From: an uncultured Bacteroidota bacterium
Lineage (GTDB): Bacteria > Bacteroidota > Bacteroidia > Bacteroidales > F082
Assembly: GCA_913055825.1 (NCBI GenBank)
Contig: CAJXKB010000007.1
Location: 1-64,000 of the forward strand
Reading direction: 5' to 3'
DNA: 64,000 nucleotides
Part shown: piece by piece, positions 9,416-19,045 of the stretch
Numbering within the stretch: position 1 is the stretch's first letter
How the letters are laid out: every line of letters starts with the position of its first letter
Made by a program: the position numbers and the translations under genes
The notes under the pieces: model-generated
Seen by the model: only the letters and a program-made list of their open reading frames with translations
Database searches by the model: none
Told to the model about the DNA's origin: nothing

Positions 9416-10541
9416 ACTGTTTATATTGTTGCTATCGCTTACTGCATTCTGTTATATAATGGTGATTTTGATTATTACTATAGGTTGGTACAGGATGAAA
9501 AACTTCACTTCTTCAGTACGTGGATTTTCCACCCGTGTCAGTGTTGTGGTTGCTTATCGCAATGAATCCAATCATATCGAAAAATTTCTCGAAAGTATAA
9601 CGAAGCAAACTTATCCCGACCGGTTGTGGGAACTGGTACTTGTGAATGATCATTCGGAAGATAATGGTTTGCAAAAGATTAATAAATTTATCCCGAATCA
9701 TAAAAACATAACCATCCGTCTAATTGATGCTGAAGGTGAAGGAAAAAAAACAGCCCTACTGGAAGGTGTCCGCCAGGCCAATGGCAGGCTGATTGTTACC
9801 ACTGACGCCGATTGCAGAGTGTCGCCCAACTGGTTGGCCAACATGGTTGCTTTTTACGAGCAGGAACATCCATTGTTGATTTTAGGGCCGGTGGTTTATG
9901 AAAACGAAAAAGGATTTTTGCAAAAACTTTTTTCCCTTGATTTTATGAGTCTTGTGGCTTCGGGAGCAGGTTCGGCTTCCAAGAAATTACCCCTGATGGG
10001 AAACGGGGCCAACATGGCATTTGAAAAAGATGTTTTTCTCGAAGCCGGTGCCGAAGCACAAAAGCACAATTTTGCTTCGGGTGATGATGTGTTTTTGGTT
10101 CATTATTTGGCTAAAGAATTTGGCAAACAGGCAGTTCGTTTTATCAAAAATAGGGAAAGCATGGTTTTTACAGCTCCTCCGGCTAATTTAAAAACGTTTC
10201 TTCACCAACGTGTCCGCTGGGGATCTAAGGCGAAGGCTTACGAACTGGTCTGGCCTTTATTGGTGGCCTTTTCGGTGTTTCTTTTTAATGGTTTGCTGGT
10301 CGCTTCTTTTTTTGTGAGTTTCTTTATTCCCTGGTTTTCCTCCATTTTTTTGCTGTTCATTTTGTTAAAATTTGTAGTTGATTTGCCATTGATGCAGGCG
10401 TTTAGTGATTTTTCAAATAAAAGAAATTTACTGGTTTATTTGCTGCCGTTTGAATTTATCTATCCATTTTACATTTTGTATGCAGCCTTCAAAGGTATAT
10501 TTTTCCGTTACGAATGGAAAGGAAGAAAAACATTACGATGA
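9405..10541 (+). CDS. Membrane-bound family 2 glycosyltransferase
   Basis: 378 residues from ATG 9405 (an earlier in-frame start would lie deep in the preceding gene). An N-terminal membrane helix is followed by a GT-A domain starting SVVVAYRNESNHIEKFL. The metal-binding DxD-type motif is TDADC near residue 128, the acceptor region contains NGANMAF, and the QRVRW motif (HQRVRWGSKAK near 268) is typical of processive or lipid-linked GT2 enzymes. Two or three C-terminal membrane segments follow. Donor and acceptor cannot be told from sequence. Its overlap with the preceding membrane gene suggests a two-gene unit. Confidence 0.88.
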   Translation: MYIELFILLLSLTAFCYIMVILIITIGWYRMKNFTSSVRGFSTRVSVVVAYRNESNHIEKFLESITKQTYPDRLWELVLVNDHSEDNGLQKINKFIPNHKNITIRLIDAEGEGKKTALLEGVRQANGRLIVTTDADCRVSPNWLANMVAFYEQEHPLLILGPVVYENEKGFLQKLFSLDFMSLVASGAGSASKKLPLMGNGANMAFEKDVFLEAGAEAQKHNFASGDDVFLVHYLAKEFGKQAVRFIKNRESMVFTAPPANLKTFLHQRVRWGSKAKAYELVWPLLVAFSVFLFNGLLVASFFVSFFIPWFSSIFLLFILLKFVVDLPLMQAFSDFSNKRNLLVYLLPFEFIYPFYILYAAFKGIFFRYEWKGRKTLR

Positions 10542-10552
10542 AAGAAAACACG

Positions 10553-11230
10553 CTAGTGTTCCCGGCTTTTATTTATGATCGCTTCGGCGTAAGCCACATC
10601 GGCCGGATGGGTAATTTTGATATTTTCCACATTGCCCGATACGGTGAACACAGGCTGTCCGTCACTTTCCAGCACAACGGCATCATCGGTAAAATCTTCA
10701 CGATAAGTTTGCAGGTAAGCTTTTTTAATTAATTGTGATTGAAACACCTGTGGTGTTTGCACGATTCGATAATGTTTACGATTCACGGCCCGGCTAAGGC
10801 CGTTTTCAACTTGTCGTACCGACTCGTTGAGCGGAACTACAGGAATAGCATTACCGTGGATGCGCGCCGTGCGAAAACAGTTTGAAATGGTTTCGTTACT
10901 CACCAATGGGCGTACGGCATCGTGGATACAAACCATACTTTTATCAGGAATGGCAGCCAGTGCGTTTTTTACCGAATGAAATCGCGTAGGGCCGCCTTCC
11001 ACAATGCGATGTGACAATGTGAAATTATATTGGGCACATAATTGTTTCCACCGGCCAATCTCAATACCGGGCAAAACCAGCATAAAATCGGCTTTGCCAA
11101 AAAAAGCCGAAAAAGCTTCAAAAGTATGCATCACCAACGGTTTACCTTTTAATAAAAGAAATTGTTTCGGGGTGGCCGATTTCATACGTAAGCCTTTGCC
11201 CCCCGCTACCAATACGATGTATGTGTTCAT
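10553..11230 (-). CDS. ispD: 2-C-methyl-D-erythritol 4-phosphate cytidylyltransferase
   Basis: 225 residues, normal for IspD. It transfers CMP from CTP to MEP in the non-mevalonate isoprenoid pathway. The nucleotide-binding motif AGGKGLRMKSATPKQF is at residues 9-24; VCIHDAVRPLV near 100 and the C-terminal TDDAVVLE and NIKITHPAD motifs are also present. The Gly-rich start has VAGGKG where AAGxG is usual. It ends 11 bases from the convergent glycosyltransferase stop. Confidence 0.95.
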   Translation of the reverse strand: MNTYIVLVAGGKGLRMKSATPKQFLLLKGKPLVMHTFEAFSAFFGKADFMLVLPGIEIGRWKQLCAQYNFTLSHRIVEGGPTRFHSVKNALAAIPDKSMVCIHDAVRPLVSNETISNCFRTARIHGNAIPVVPLNESVRQVENGLSRAVNRKHYRIVQTPQVFQSQLIKKAYLQTYREDFTDDAVVLESDGQPVFTVSGNVENIKITHPADVAYAEAIINKSREH

Positions 11231-11410
11231 ATGTATTTAAAAATTGCGCCATAAAAGTATGGAAAAATCATGTTGGCCGCAGATAATTCAATTGTATTTC
11301 AAAATGCCGGTAAATCATTTTGAAATATACGAAATATACAATTGTAACCCGGTACAACCCTGAAAAGGCACCGACATTAAATTGATTTTAAAATATTGGA
11401 TGAAACCTCC

Positions 11411-11418
11411 TATTTTTG
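11411..11418 (+). promoter_or_regulatory. -7 box deciding the start of the OstA-like gene
   Basis: TATTTTTG matches TAnnTTTG. It overlaps an in-frame TTG at 11416, which therefore cannot be the initiator; the next in-frame TTG, at 11434, is the likely start. Confidence 0.5.
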
Positions 11419-11433
11419 CAGAAAGCAAATCTT

Positions 11434-12954
11434 TTGAAACGACACGTAATATATATCTGTACATTTCTTTTGTTGCTGACGGGCTTGTGGGCCTCAGTTG
11501 GTGCTTACGGCCAGGGCAAAACACGCATTCATGTATTGCACGCCGATGCGTACAATTTTAATGCACGCCTCGGTAAAGATGTGCAACGGCTCATTGGCCA
11601 TGTAAAGCTGAAACAGGATTCCACACTTTTTTTTAGCGACAGTGCTTTTTTAAATGATAAAAAAAGAAATTTCGATGCTTTTGGGCGCGTGCATATTAAT
11701 GTAAACGACACGCTAAATTTGTATGGCGATCGGCTTCATTACAATGGAAAAACACGAATTGCCGAACTCTTCGGGCATGTGGTTTTGCAGGACGAAAAGG
11801 CCAGGCTTACCACCAATCACTTAGTGTACAATCGTTTAACACGAATTGCTTTTTATGATGCGGGCGGTACTATCTATTCCGATTCAAATATCCTGAAAAG
11901 TAAACAGGCCATTTATAATACACAATCAAATATATTTCATTTCCGGAAAGAGGTTGTACTTTCCAATCCCGATCAGGTAACACGGGCAGACACTTTAATT
12001 TATAATACCAACAATAAAACGGCTTACTTTCGCGGCCCCACGCTCATAAAAGATTCGCAAAGCACCATCCGGTGCGTAAAAGGCTGGTATGATACCCGGC
12101 GTGATGTTTCCAAGTTGATGAACATGCCGGTGATTGAAAGTAACGGGCAGCAATTAACAGCCGATAGTCTGGAATATAATAACCACACCACTTTTGGTCG
12201 TGCTTTTGGCCGTCTCCGAATCACTGATACGTTGCATAGTGTGATTGTGGAAGGACGTGTGGGTGAAATGTGGGATAATAAAGGAATAACATACGTAACT
12301 GACTCGGCCATGGCAATTACTTACTATAAAGGTGATTCGTTGTTTATCCATGCAGATACGCTGTGGGTCTATTTCGACCGGAACAGGAAAACAAAAAAAA
12401 TGCTGGCCTATAATGGTGTTCGTTTTTATCGTGATGACTTGCAGGGGAAATGCGATTCTTTATCATATGTAATGAGCGATTCGAGCCTAAATCTTTACAA
12501 GCTTCCTGTGCTTTGGTCCGGAAAAAACCAGCTTACTGCCGACTCGATGCAAATCAGCATCGGTGGTAACCACATCGATTCATTGAATATGTATAATAAT
12601 GCTTTTATCATTTCGCGCGACAGCCTGACTTCATTTAATCAAATTTCCGGCCGTATGATGACCGGTTATTTCAAACAAAATAAAATCTATAAAATGAATG
12701 TGGAGGGGAATGCCCAATCTATTTATTGGGTACGCGATGATGATAAACGTTTAATTGGCGTCAACAAAGCGGAAGCCAGTAGTATGGTTATCAGGATTTC
12801 GAACAATCAAATAAGGGCCATAAATTACCTGGAACAACCATCCCAAAAGATGTTCCCTGAGACAGAACTTACCAAAGAAAACCGTTATTTAAAAGGCTTT
12901 CAATGGCTCGAAAAACTACGGCCATTTTCAAAATTGGATATTTTCAGCAAATAA
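11434..12954 (+). CDS. OstA-like (LptA/LptD N-domain) LPS-transport protein
   Basis: About 506 residues from TTG 11434, giving MKRHVIYICTFLLLLTG, a clear signal peptide. An ATG start is absent near the N-terminus. The mature protein is a long run of beta-jellyroll OstA repeats, recognised by recurring units such as RLIGHVKLKQDS, LFGHVVLQDEKARLTTN and VYNRLTRIAFYD. In Bacteroidota such proteins are thought to form part of the periplasmic lipopolysaccharide bridge. Its stop (TAA, 12952-12954) abuts the stop of the convergent MCE gene with no spacer. A second OstA-containing gene (LptD-like) lies 2.3 kb downstream. Confidence 0.85.
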   Translation: MKRHVIYICTFLLLLTGLWASVGAYGQGKTRIHVLHADAYNFNARLGKDVQRLIGHVKLKQDSTLFFSDSAFLNDKKRNFDAFGRVHINVNDTLNLYGDRLHYNGKTRIAELFGHVVLQDEKARLTTNHLVYNRLTRIAFYDAGGTIYSDSNILKSKQAIYNTQSNIFHFRKEVVLSNPDQVTRADTLIYNTNNKTAYFRGPTLIKDSQSTIRCVKGWYDTRRDVSKLMNMPVIESNGQQLTADSLEYNNHTTFGRAFGRLRITDTLHSVIVEGRVGEMWDNKGITYVTDSAMAITYYKGDSLFIHADTLWVYFDRNRKTKKMLAYNGVRFYRDDLQGKCDSLSYVMSDSSLNLYKLPVLWSGKNQLTADSMQISIGGNHIDSLNMYNNAFIISRDSLTSFNQISGRMMTGYFKQNKIYKMNVEGNAQSIYWVRDDDKRLIGVNKAEASSMVIRISNNQIRAINYLEQPSQKMFPETELTKENRYLKGFQWLEKLRPFSKLDIFSK

Positions 12955-13902
12955 CTAAAAAACAGAGAATTTGAGATAACGGTGCGGATTTTCGCGAATA
13001 TCTTTTATTAGTTTATTCAACTGAAGCATGGTTTTATTCAACTTGATGTGCAAACTATCGCTGGTAATTAAAGACCCAACGGTCCCCTGGCCGGCATTTA
13101 TTTTAGCCAAGAGAGCATTCAAATGAGTAAGTGATTGTTTTGTTTCGCGTAAGGTTTGTCCTATTTGTGCCTGGTTGAGTGTATCGCTGATCCTTTTGAA
13201 GTTGCTGATTATTTTATTTATGTCGCCTTTTTTATTATTCAAAGCCAAGCTCAACGAATCGATATTAGTCAGGGTTTGCGATATCCTTATCCGGTTGTCG
13301 CTGACCAAAGCATTCAGATTGGCGGTGGTTTTATTCAGGTTGTCAAAAGTACCCTGAATATTTCTTACGGTAGTATCTATACTGTGTGTATTAGTCTTAC
13401 TTAGCATTTTTGAGACGGAGGCCACCAAACTGTCCACATTGGATAAAATGGCTTCTGCACGGGCTTTCATGGGGGCGAGAGCCGAGGTAACCTGTTGCTT
13501 TAAAGTTACTTCTACGCAACCAATTAAGGTGTCGCCGCTTTTTGCCATTTCCCTGGAAGTGCCTAATTTTAAATCCACCGATTTGTCACCTAACAAAGTG
13601 GCATTGATAATTCGTGAATGGGTATCTTTGGGCAAGGGGATTTTTTTATTCAGGACTAGTTCAATTATTATATCACCCGACCCGTCTGGTGCCAAATGAA
13701 TATTTCGAACTGCGCCCACCTGCATACCGTGAAACAAAACAGGATTGGCATTTACCAGTCCGCTTATGTCGTGGTAACGAACATAGTAAATCGTTTCATT
13801 ACGAAACAAGTCTTTGCCTTTCAGATAATTGTATCCCCATATAAAAATAATAATCCCAAATATAAAAGAAAGGCCTATGTATATGTAAGTTGATTTTTTC
13901 AC
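12955..13902 (-). CDS. MCE/MlaD-family lipid-transport protein
   Basis: 315 residues. One N-terminal membrane helix (about 5-25) is followed by a single MCE domain (about 38-115) with the family pattern VRYHDISGLVNANPVLFHGMQVG, quoted here only in part as DISGLVNANPVLFHG. A long helical/coiled-coil tail follows, rich in Asn, Ser and Thr. It probably sits in the inner membrane as the substrate-binding ring of an Mla-type phospholipid transporter. The matching permease and ATPase candidates are 16 kb away (29351-30834), not adjacent. Confidence 0.9.
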   Translation of the reverse strand: MKKSTYIYIGLSFIFGIIIFIWGYNYLKGKDLFRNETIYYVRYHDISGLVNANPVLFHGMQVGAVRNIHLAPDGSGDIIIELVLNKKIPLPKDTHSRIINATLLGDKSVDLKLGTSREMAKSGDTLIGCVEVTLKQQVTSALAPMKARAEAILSNVDSLVASVSKMLSKTNTHSIDTTVRNIQGTFDNLNKTTANLNALVSDNRIRISQTLTNIDSLSLALNNKKGDINKIISNFKRISDTLNQAQIGQTLRETKQSLTHLNALLAKINAGQGTVGSLITSDSLHIKLNKTMLQLNKLIKDIRENPHRYLKFSVF

Positions 13903-14057
13903 GATGACAAATTTTTTAGGTTTTTAAAATAGTTTAGTTCTTTATTCTTATTTGTAACAAAAGTACGAAATTCATTCATAATTTTAATTTTTTTTAATGT
14001 AATAACCTCAACTTGCCCTAATCTATGCTCATAGCTTAAGATAATTATGGCAGCACT

Positions 14058-15236
14058 TTATTTCCCCGCCAATTTTAGCTTCCTCGCTTTATTGAGGCTG
14101 ATGCGTTTTTGTTGATAAAAAGCCACAATAAAAGCGTCACGGTAACCCAATTGCTGTATTGCTTTTTGGTGTTGGGCAGCTTTATTTATGGAGGTAAAAT
14201 GCCCCGAAGTGTATTTGTACATGCCGTTACTTCTATATACTTTAATGTTAGTTACTTGTGGGAATTTTTTAAACGGGCTTTTGTAAAGATGAGCCCCCGT
14301 ATAAAATTGAACCCTGTATTCAACCCCGGGTGTGTGGGATGTTACGGTTTGGTTTACTACTGTTTTTACCGAACTGACACTGGCTTTTTTTGTTTTAGCA
14401 GGCAAGGGTTGCCGTGGAAGGGCATTTTCTTTTTCAAATGATTGTTTATAAGCTTTAAAAGCGCGGTAAATGGCCGACGCGAGATATATCTGGCCTTTTT
14501 GCGATAACAAAAAGGCTTCCTCGTTGGGATTGCTCAGAAAACCCAACTCTACCAAAACACTGGGCATGGTGGTACGCCATAACACCAAAAAGCCGGCCTG
14601 AAATACGCCCCGGGCTTTACGTTTTAAATGATATTTAACCTGATTTTCGATTAAATGTGCCAGGTTCAGGCTTTGGGCGAGATAAGTGTTTTGAAACAGC
14701 GATAAATTTATATACGACTGGGGCGAGTTTATGTCGAAACCATCGTAGGAAGTGCGTGGATTATCCTCATACAAAATGGCAGCGTTCTCAGCTTTGGCAA
14801 CTCCCAAATTGGCTTTGCTTTTTGATAAGCCCATTACGTAAGTTTCGGTCCCATAAGGCTTTGAGCTGGGGTTTGAATTACAATGAATAGAAATAAATAC
14901 GTCTGCATGGTTTTTATTTGCAATTTCAGCCCGCCGGTACAACGGGATAAAACGGTCGGTGGTCCGGGTGTAGATAACCTTTACATCTTTCAGGTTTTGT
15001 TGGATGTAACGGCCCACCTTAAGTGCCACTGCCAGTGTAATGTCTTTTTCGCGTGAATGTTTTCCCAAAGCACCCGGGTCTTTGCCACCGTGTCCCGCAT
15101 CAATCACCACCGTGCGGATGCGTGAACCCTGTTGGCCCAGCATGTTTTGTGGCAGGCCAAACACAATTGATATGAAAAGCAGGGGGATAAATGCCCTTAC
15201 TTGGAATTTTGAAACTATATTTGCAAAAAGATTCAT
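14058..15236 (-). CDS. N-acetylmuramoyl-L-alanine amidase (Amidase_3, AmiC-like)
   Basis: 392 residues with an N-terminal signal sequence (about 15-35). The zinc amidase domain spans about 37-265 and shows its ligands: His in VIDAGHGGKDPGALG, Glu in the region after AEIANKNHADVF, His in ISIHCNSNP, and the catalytic Glu in VLVELGFLSN. It cuts the amide bond between MurNAc and the stem peptide during cell separation. Residues about 310-385 look like a SPOR-type peptidoglycan-binding domain. It is divergent from the LptD-like gene, with starts about 40 bases apart. Confidence 0.93.
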   Translation of the reverse strand: MNLFANIVSKFQVRAFIPLLFISIVFGLPQNMLGQQGSRIRTVVIDAGHGGKDPGALGKHSREKDITLAVALKVGRYIQQNLKDVKVIYTRTTDRFIPLYRRAEIANKNHADVFISIHCNSNPSSKPYGTETYVMGLSKSKANLGVAKAENAAILYEDNPRTSYDGFDINSPQSYINLSLFQNTYLAQSLNLAHLIENQVKYHLKRKARGVFQAGFLVLWRTTMPSVLVELGFLSNPNEEAFLLSQKGQIYLASAIYRAFKAYKQSFEKENALPRQPLPAKTKKASVSSVKTVVNQTVTSHTPGVEYRVQFYTGAHLYKSPFKKFPQVTNIKVYRSNGMYKYTSGHFTSINKAAQHQKAIQQLGYRDAFIVAFYQQKRISLNKARKLKLAGK

Positions 15237-15275
15237 CAGTATCCAGATTATATAAACAAAAGTAAAAGTTCCATT

Positions 15276-17942
15276 TTGGTGAGCCCGGGTTTTACAATTA
15301 AATTATTAACATCCTTTTGGTTATTTTATTTTGTCAGTTTGGGATTAGCTCGTGCTGATACAAAGCCTGTGCCGAAAAATTTCTTTGGAAGTAATGACAC
15401 TATTGCTTTTCAGCAGGATTCACTGATCGGGGCCGATAGCCTTAAAACATTGCAGCCGGCGAAAGATACGACCGGTAATTTTATGAATTTGGAGTTCGAT
15501 TTGGTGCGTCATGCACAGGATTCCATTGTTCAGGACTTGTTAAACAAGAAAGTTTACCTTTATGGCAATGCCGAAATTACCTACGGCGACATTGATTTAA
15601 AGGCCAATTACATTACTGTGAATTTTAACGATAATACGGTGTTTGCTACCGGAATGAAAGATTCGACTGGAAAAATAGTAGGCAAACCGGTTTTTAAACA
15701 AGGTGATGAAACTTTTAACTCGGATACGCTTATCTACGATTTTGTGACAAGGAAAGGGATTATCAGAGGTGTACGTACTAAAAACGATCAGGGTTTTCTG
15801 CATGGCGATATAGTGAAAAAAATGCCTGACAACTCGGTAAATGTAAAAGGTGGTTATTTTACCACTTGTGATTTACCACATCCACATTTTGAATTTCGTT
15901 TTAACAAAGCCAGGATTATTCCTAATAAAATGATTATTACCGGTCCTGTGTATATGCAAATAGAAGGCGTGCCCGTGCCGTTGGCCTTGCCATTTGCTGT
16001 TTTTCCAAACAATCCAAAACGAAAATCGGGCATTGTGATGCCTACCTATGGAGAATCGCCCAACCGGGGGTTTTATCTCCAGGGAGGGGGGTATTTCTGG
16101 GATATTAACGACAAAATGACCCTTAAGGTTACCGGCGACATTTATACCGGCGGCAGCTGGAAAATTTCGCCGGTATTTACCTATAAAAAAAGGTATAAAT
16201 ATGGCGGTAATTTTTCGTTGGGGCTGTCGCGAAATATTATAAGCACAAAAGGAGCTCCTGATTACAGTAATACCCGCGATTTTTCCATCCGGTGGACACA
16301 TACACAGGATTCTAAAGCCAGGCCCAACAGTACATTTTCGGCTAATGTCAACATTATCAGCAGTAATTTTGTGAAATACAACGTGGTTTCCGTTAACGAT
16401 TATCTGTCAAACGAATTTCAATCGAGCGTGGCTTATCAAAAAAACTGGGCCGGAAAATATTTTCTCACGGTAAATGCCAGTCACCGGCAAAACACCAAAA
16501 CCCATCAGGTACAACTTACTTTACCTGAGATTTCATTCACGGTAAACCGTTTTTATCCGTTTCGCAGCAAAAAAGGCGGTAAAAAAGGACTACTCGACGA
16601 CTTGAGCATGTCATATTCTATGAATAGCCGCAATACCATCACAGCAACCGATTCCACTTTGTTTAAACCCACCACCCTGCGTAATGGTATGCAGAACGGG
16701 ATGGTTCATAAAATTCCCATCAGTTTGCCCATGAAACTATTTAAGTATTTTACATTAAGTACTTCGATAAACATCACCGACAGGATGTATGCCAATAGTC
16801 TTAGAGAACGCTGGGTAAACGATATTGTGGTTAACAATGGTGATACCACCGTGGGCTATGTGAACGTGGATACAATTTCAGGATTTAATAATGTGTTCGA
16901 TTTTAGCGTTAGTAGTTCTTTATCTACTAAGATTTACGGTATGCTGCGTTTTAAAAAAGGGCCCATACGTGCTATTCGCCATGTGTTTACCCCACGTATC
17001 GGCGTGTCATACGTGCCTGATTTTGGAAGTGATAAATGGCACTATCGCGATTTTTATTATGATCAATTGGGCAACAAGGTATATTATTCAAAATATCAGG
17101 GTTTTATTTACGGAACGGCGCCAAGCCGTAAATCGGGAAATATCTCGTTTAGTTTTGCAAATACGCTTGATATAAAAGTGCCATCAAAAAAAGATACTAT
17201 TACAGGCCTGAAGAAAATCCCACTTATCGAAAACCTGACCATAACCGGAAATTATGATTTCGCCAAAGATTCACTGCGTATGTCGAATATCAACATAACC
17301 GGACGGACGCGCCTTTGGAAAGGGTTGTCTATTCAGTATGCCAGTTCGTTTAGCCCTTATGTGGTTGATTCGGCCGGACATGCTATTAACAAGACGGAGT
17401 GGGCCGTGAACCGGCGATTGTTGCGTATTAACAACAGCTCGTGGAATTTGAGTTTTAATTTAAGCCTGAGTGATAAGGATTTCAATAAACGGAAAAAGAA
17501 AAAAACCGAGACACAAAATATTCCACCTGGAACTCCAAAATCCGAAATAAACGACATTAACTCACATCCCGGGCAATATGTTGACTGGAAAATTCCCTGG
17601 TCGTTGAACATTAATTATCATTTTACTTATACAAACGTGAAGAATTATGTCCGTCAGATATGGACACCCAAAAAAACACTGGTGCAAACCCTTGGGTTTT
17701 CAGGTCAGTTAAGTTTAACCCCTAACTGGAAATTTTCGTTTAATTCGGGTTGGGACTTTACCAATAAACAACTGGCTTTTACGTCGGTAAACCTGTATCG
17801 CAATTTGCACTGCTGGGAGATGCGCTTTAGCTGGATTCCTATTGGCCCACGCAAAAGCTGGAATTTTACCATAAACGTAAAAGCATCTATTTTAAAAGAT
17901 TTAAAACTTACTAAAAGGAAAGATTTCCGTGATTATTATTAG
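15276..17942 (+). CDS. LptD-like outer-membrane LPS-assembly protein
   Basis: 888 residues. The start is non-ATG: TTG at 15276 or GTG at 15279, both giving a signal peptide ending near LARA; the first ATG would delete it. An OstA-like beta-jellyroll occupies about 70-220 (segments YLYGNAEITYGDIDLKAN and IIRGVRTK). A large beta-barrel rich in aromatic and polar strands fills the rest, ending KRKDFRDYY. In Gram-negative bacteria LptD inserts LPS into the outer leaflet. The protein is longer than the E. coli version, as is usual in Bacteroidota. An adjoining lptE was not seen. Confidence 0.88.
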   Translation: MVSPGFTIKLLTSFWLFYFVSLGLARADTKPVPKNFFGSNDTIAFQQDSLIGADSLKTLQPAKDTTGNFMNLEFDLVRHAQDSIVQDLLNKKVYLYGNAEITYGDIDLKANYITVNFNDNTVFATGMKDSTGKIVGKPVFKQGDETFNSDTLIYDFVTRKGIIRGVRTKNDQGFLHGDIVKKMPDNSVNVKGGYFTTCDLPHPHFEFRFNKARIIPNKMIITGPVYMQIEGVPVPLALPFAVFPNNPKRKSGIVMPTYGESPNRGFYLQGGGYFWDINDKMTLKVTGDIYTGGSWKISPVFTYKKRYKYGGNFSLGLSRNIISTKGAPDYSNTRDFSIRWTHTQDSKARPNSTFSANVNIISSNFVKYNVVSVNDYLSNEFQSSVAYQKNWAGKYFLTVNASHRQNTKTHQVQLTLPEISFTVNRFYPFRSKKGGKKGLLDDLSMSYSMNSRNTITATDSTLFKPTTLRNGMQNGMVHKIPISLPMKLFKYFTLSTSINITDRMYANSLRERWVNDIVVNNGDTTVGYVNVDTISGFNNVFDFSVSSSLSTKIYGMLRFKKGPIRAIRHVFTPRIGVSYVPDFGSDKWHYRDFYYDQLGNKVYYSKYQGFIYGTAPSRKSGNISFSFANTLDIKVPSKKDTITGLKKIPLIENLTITGNYDFAKDSLRMSNINITGRTRLWKGLSIQYASSFSPYVVDSAGHAINKTEWAVNRRLLRINNSSWNLSFNLSLSDKDFNKRKKKKTETQNIPPGTPKSEINDINSHPGQYVDWKIPWSLNINYHFTYTNVKNYVRQIWTPKKTLVQTLGFSGQLSLTPNWKFSFNSGWDFTNKQLAFTSVNLYRNLHCWEMRFSWIPIGPRKSWNFTINVKASILKDLKLTKRKDFRDYY

Positions 17943-18029
17943 CCGGCATACTTGTTTTAACATCCACCGGTAATATCAGCCCGTTGTGATAGAATTTTTT
18001 TACTTTAGCTCCCAAAACAAATCATTAAA

Positions 18030-18992
18030 TTGAATCAACTTTTTTCACGAACATATTTTTTAATTATTGTGGGTTTATTGTCAGCCGCTCAGCTTTTTGG
18101 TCAACAAGCACCTGTTTTTACCCAGTACAGCTCGGCTTTTATGTTTGTGAATTCCGGTTATGCCGGGATGGGCGAAGGAATTTGCATAAATGGAATTGCC
18201 CGCCAGCAGTGGGCCGGTTTTAAGGATGCAGAGGGAAATAAAGTGGCACCGCAGGATTTTCTTATCACGGCCGATGCTCCTTTACCGGCCGCTCACGGAG
18301 GTGTTGGCATTTCTATTATTCAGGACAAACTGGGTTTCGAAAGTAATATTGGTGTTCAACTGGCTTACTCCTTTCATTTTAAAACTACAGCCGGATTGAT
18401 TGGTATGGGAGCAGGTGTTAACCTGACTAACCGAACAATTGATTTTACTAAGTTCAATCCGGTTGATCCCAACGATCCCGCGTTGCTGACATCAAAGCAG
18501 GGCGATATGCTTATCGATGGTAATTTGGGTGTTTTTTTTAAGGGAAATAATAATTTCTTTGCAGGATTATCGGTTACCAATATTTTTGAAAGCAGGGGAA
18601 AGAACCTGAGCACTTCGGATGCGGTAATTAGGTATCAAACCGACCGTACCTTTTATTTTACGGCCGGATACACCTTAACGATGCCAAATCATCCCGAATT
18701 TGAACTTATTCCTTCGGTTATGATTCTTTCGGATATTGCTTCCACACAATATAATTTTTCAACCATCGTTAATTACAAGAGTAAGTTTTGGGGTGGTGTG
18801 AATTACAGGTATCAGGAATCCATTGGTTTTATGGTAGGAGTTACAATTAACGGATTCCGGCTTGGTTATTCGTACGATTTACCTACCTTGCCGGTTGGAT
18901 TGGCAGGAAGTCATGAAATTAGTCTGGGATATTGTTTTAAAATTAAAACCGAAAAGGCAAAAACCAGTTATAAAAACACTCGTTTTCTGTAA
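18030..18992 (+). CDS. PorP/SprF family type IX secretion membrane protein
   Basis: 320 residues. It begins at TTG 18030 with a signal peptide ending near LFGQQ. The mature start APVFTQYSSAFMFVNSGYAG is the family hallmark (the Q-Y-...-N-P-A-Y-A-G region). The rest is a predicted outer-membrane beta-barrel with repeats such as FFAGLSVTNIF and FWGGVNYRYQES. It stands immediately before gldK, the usual position of porP in T9SS operons. Its role is in the outer-membrane or ring part of the secretion machine. Confidence 0.93.
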   Translation: MNQLFSRTYFLIIVGLLSAAQLFGQQAPVFTQYSSAFMFVNSGYAGMGEGICINGIARQQWAGFKDAEGNKVAPQDFLITADAPLPAAHGGVGISIIQDKLGFESNIGVQLAYSFHFKTTAGLIGMGAGVNLTNRTIDFTKFNPVDPNDPALLTSKQGDMLIDGNLGVFFKGNNNFFAGLSVTNIFESRGKNLSTSDAVIRYQTDRTFYFTAGYTLTMPNHPEFELIPSVMILSDIASTQYNFSTIVNYKSKFWGGVNYRYQESIGFMVGVTINGFRLGYSYDLPTLPVGLAGSHEISLGYCFKIKTEKAKTSYKNTRFL

Positions 18993-19045
18993 TTTGCAGA
19001 AAACCACAGAAAAGAAATGCGTTTAGAAATATCAAATTAATAGAA

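Noticed and set aside
13156-13404. Plus-strand frames opposite the MCE gene
   Set aside because: Overlap a clearly conserved minus-strand gene and show no independent support.
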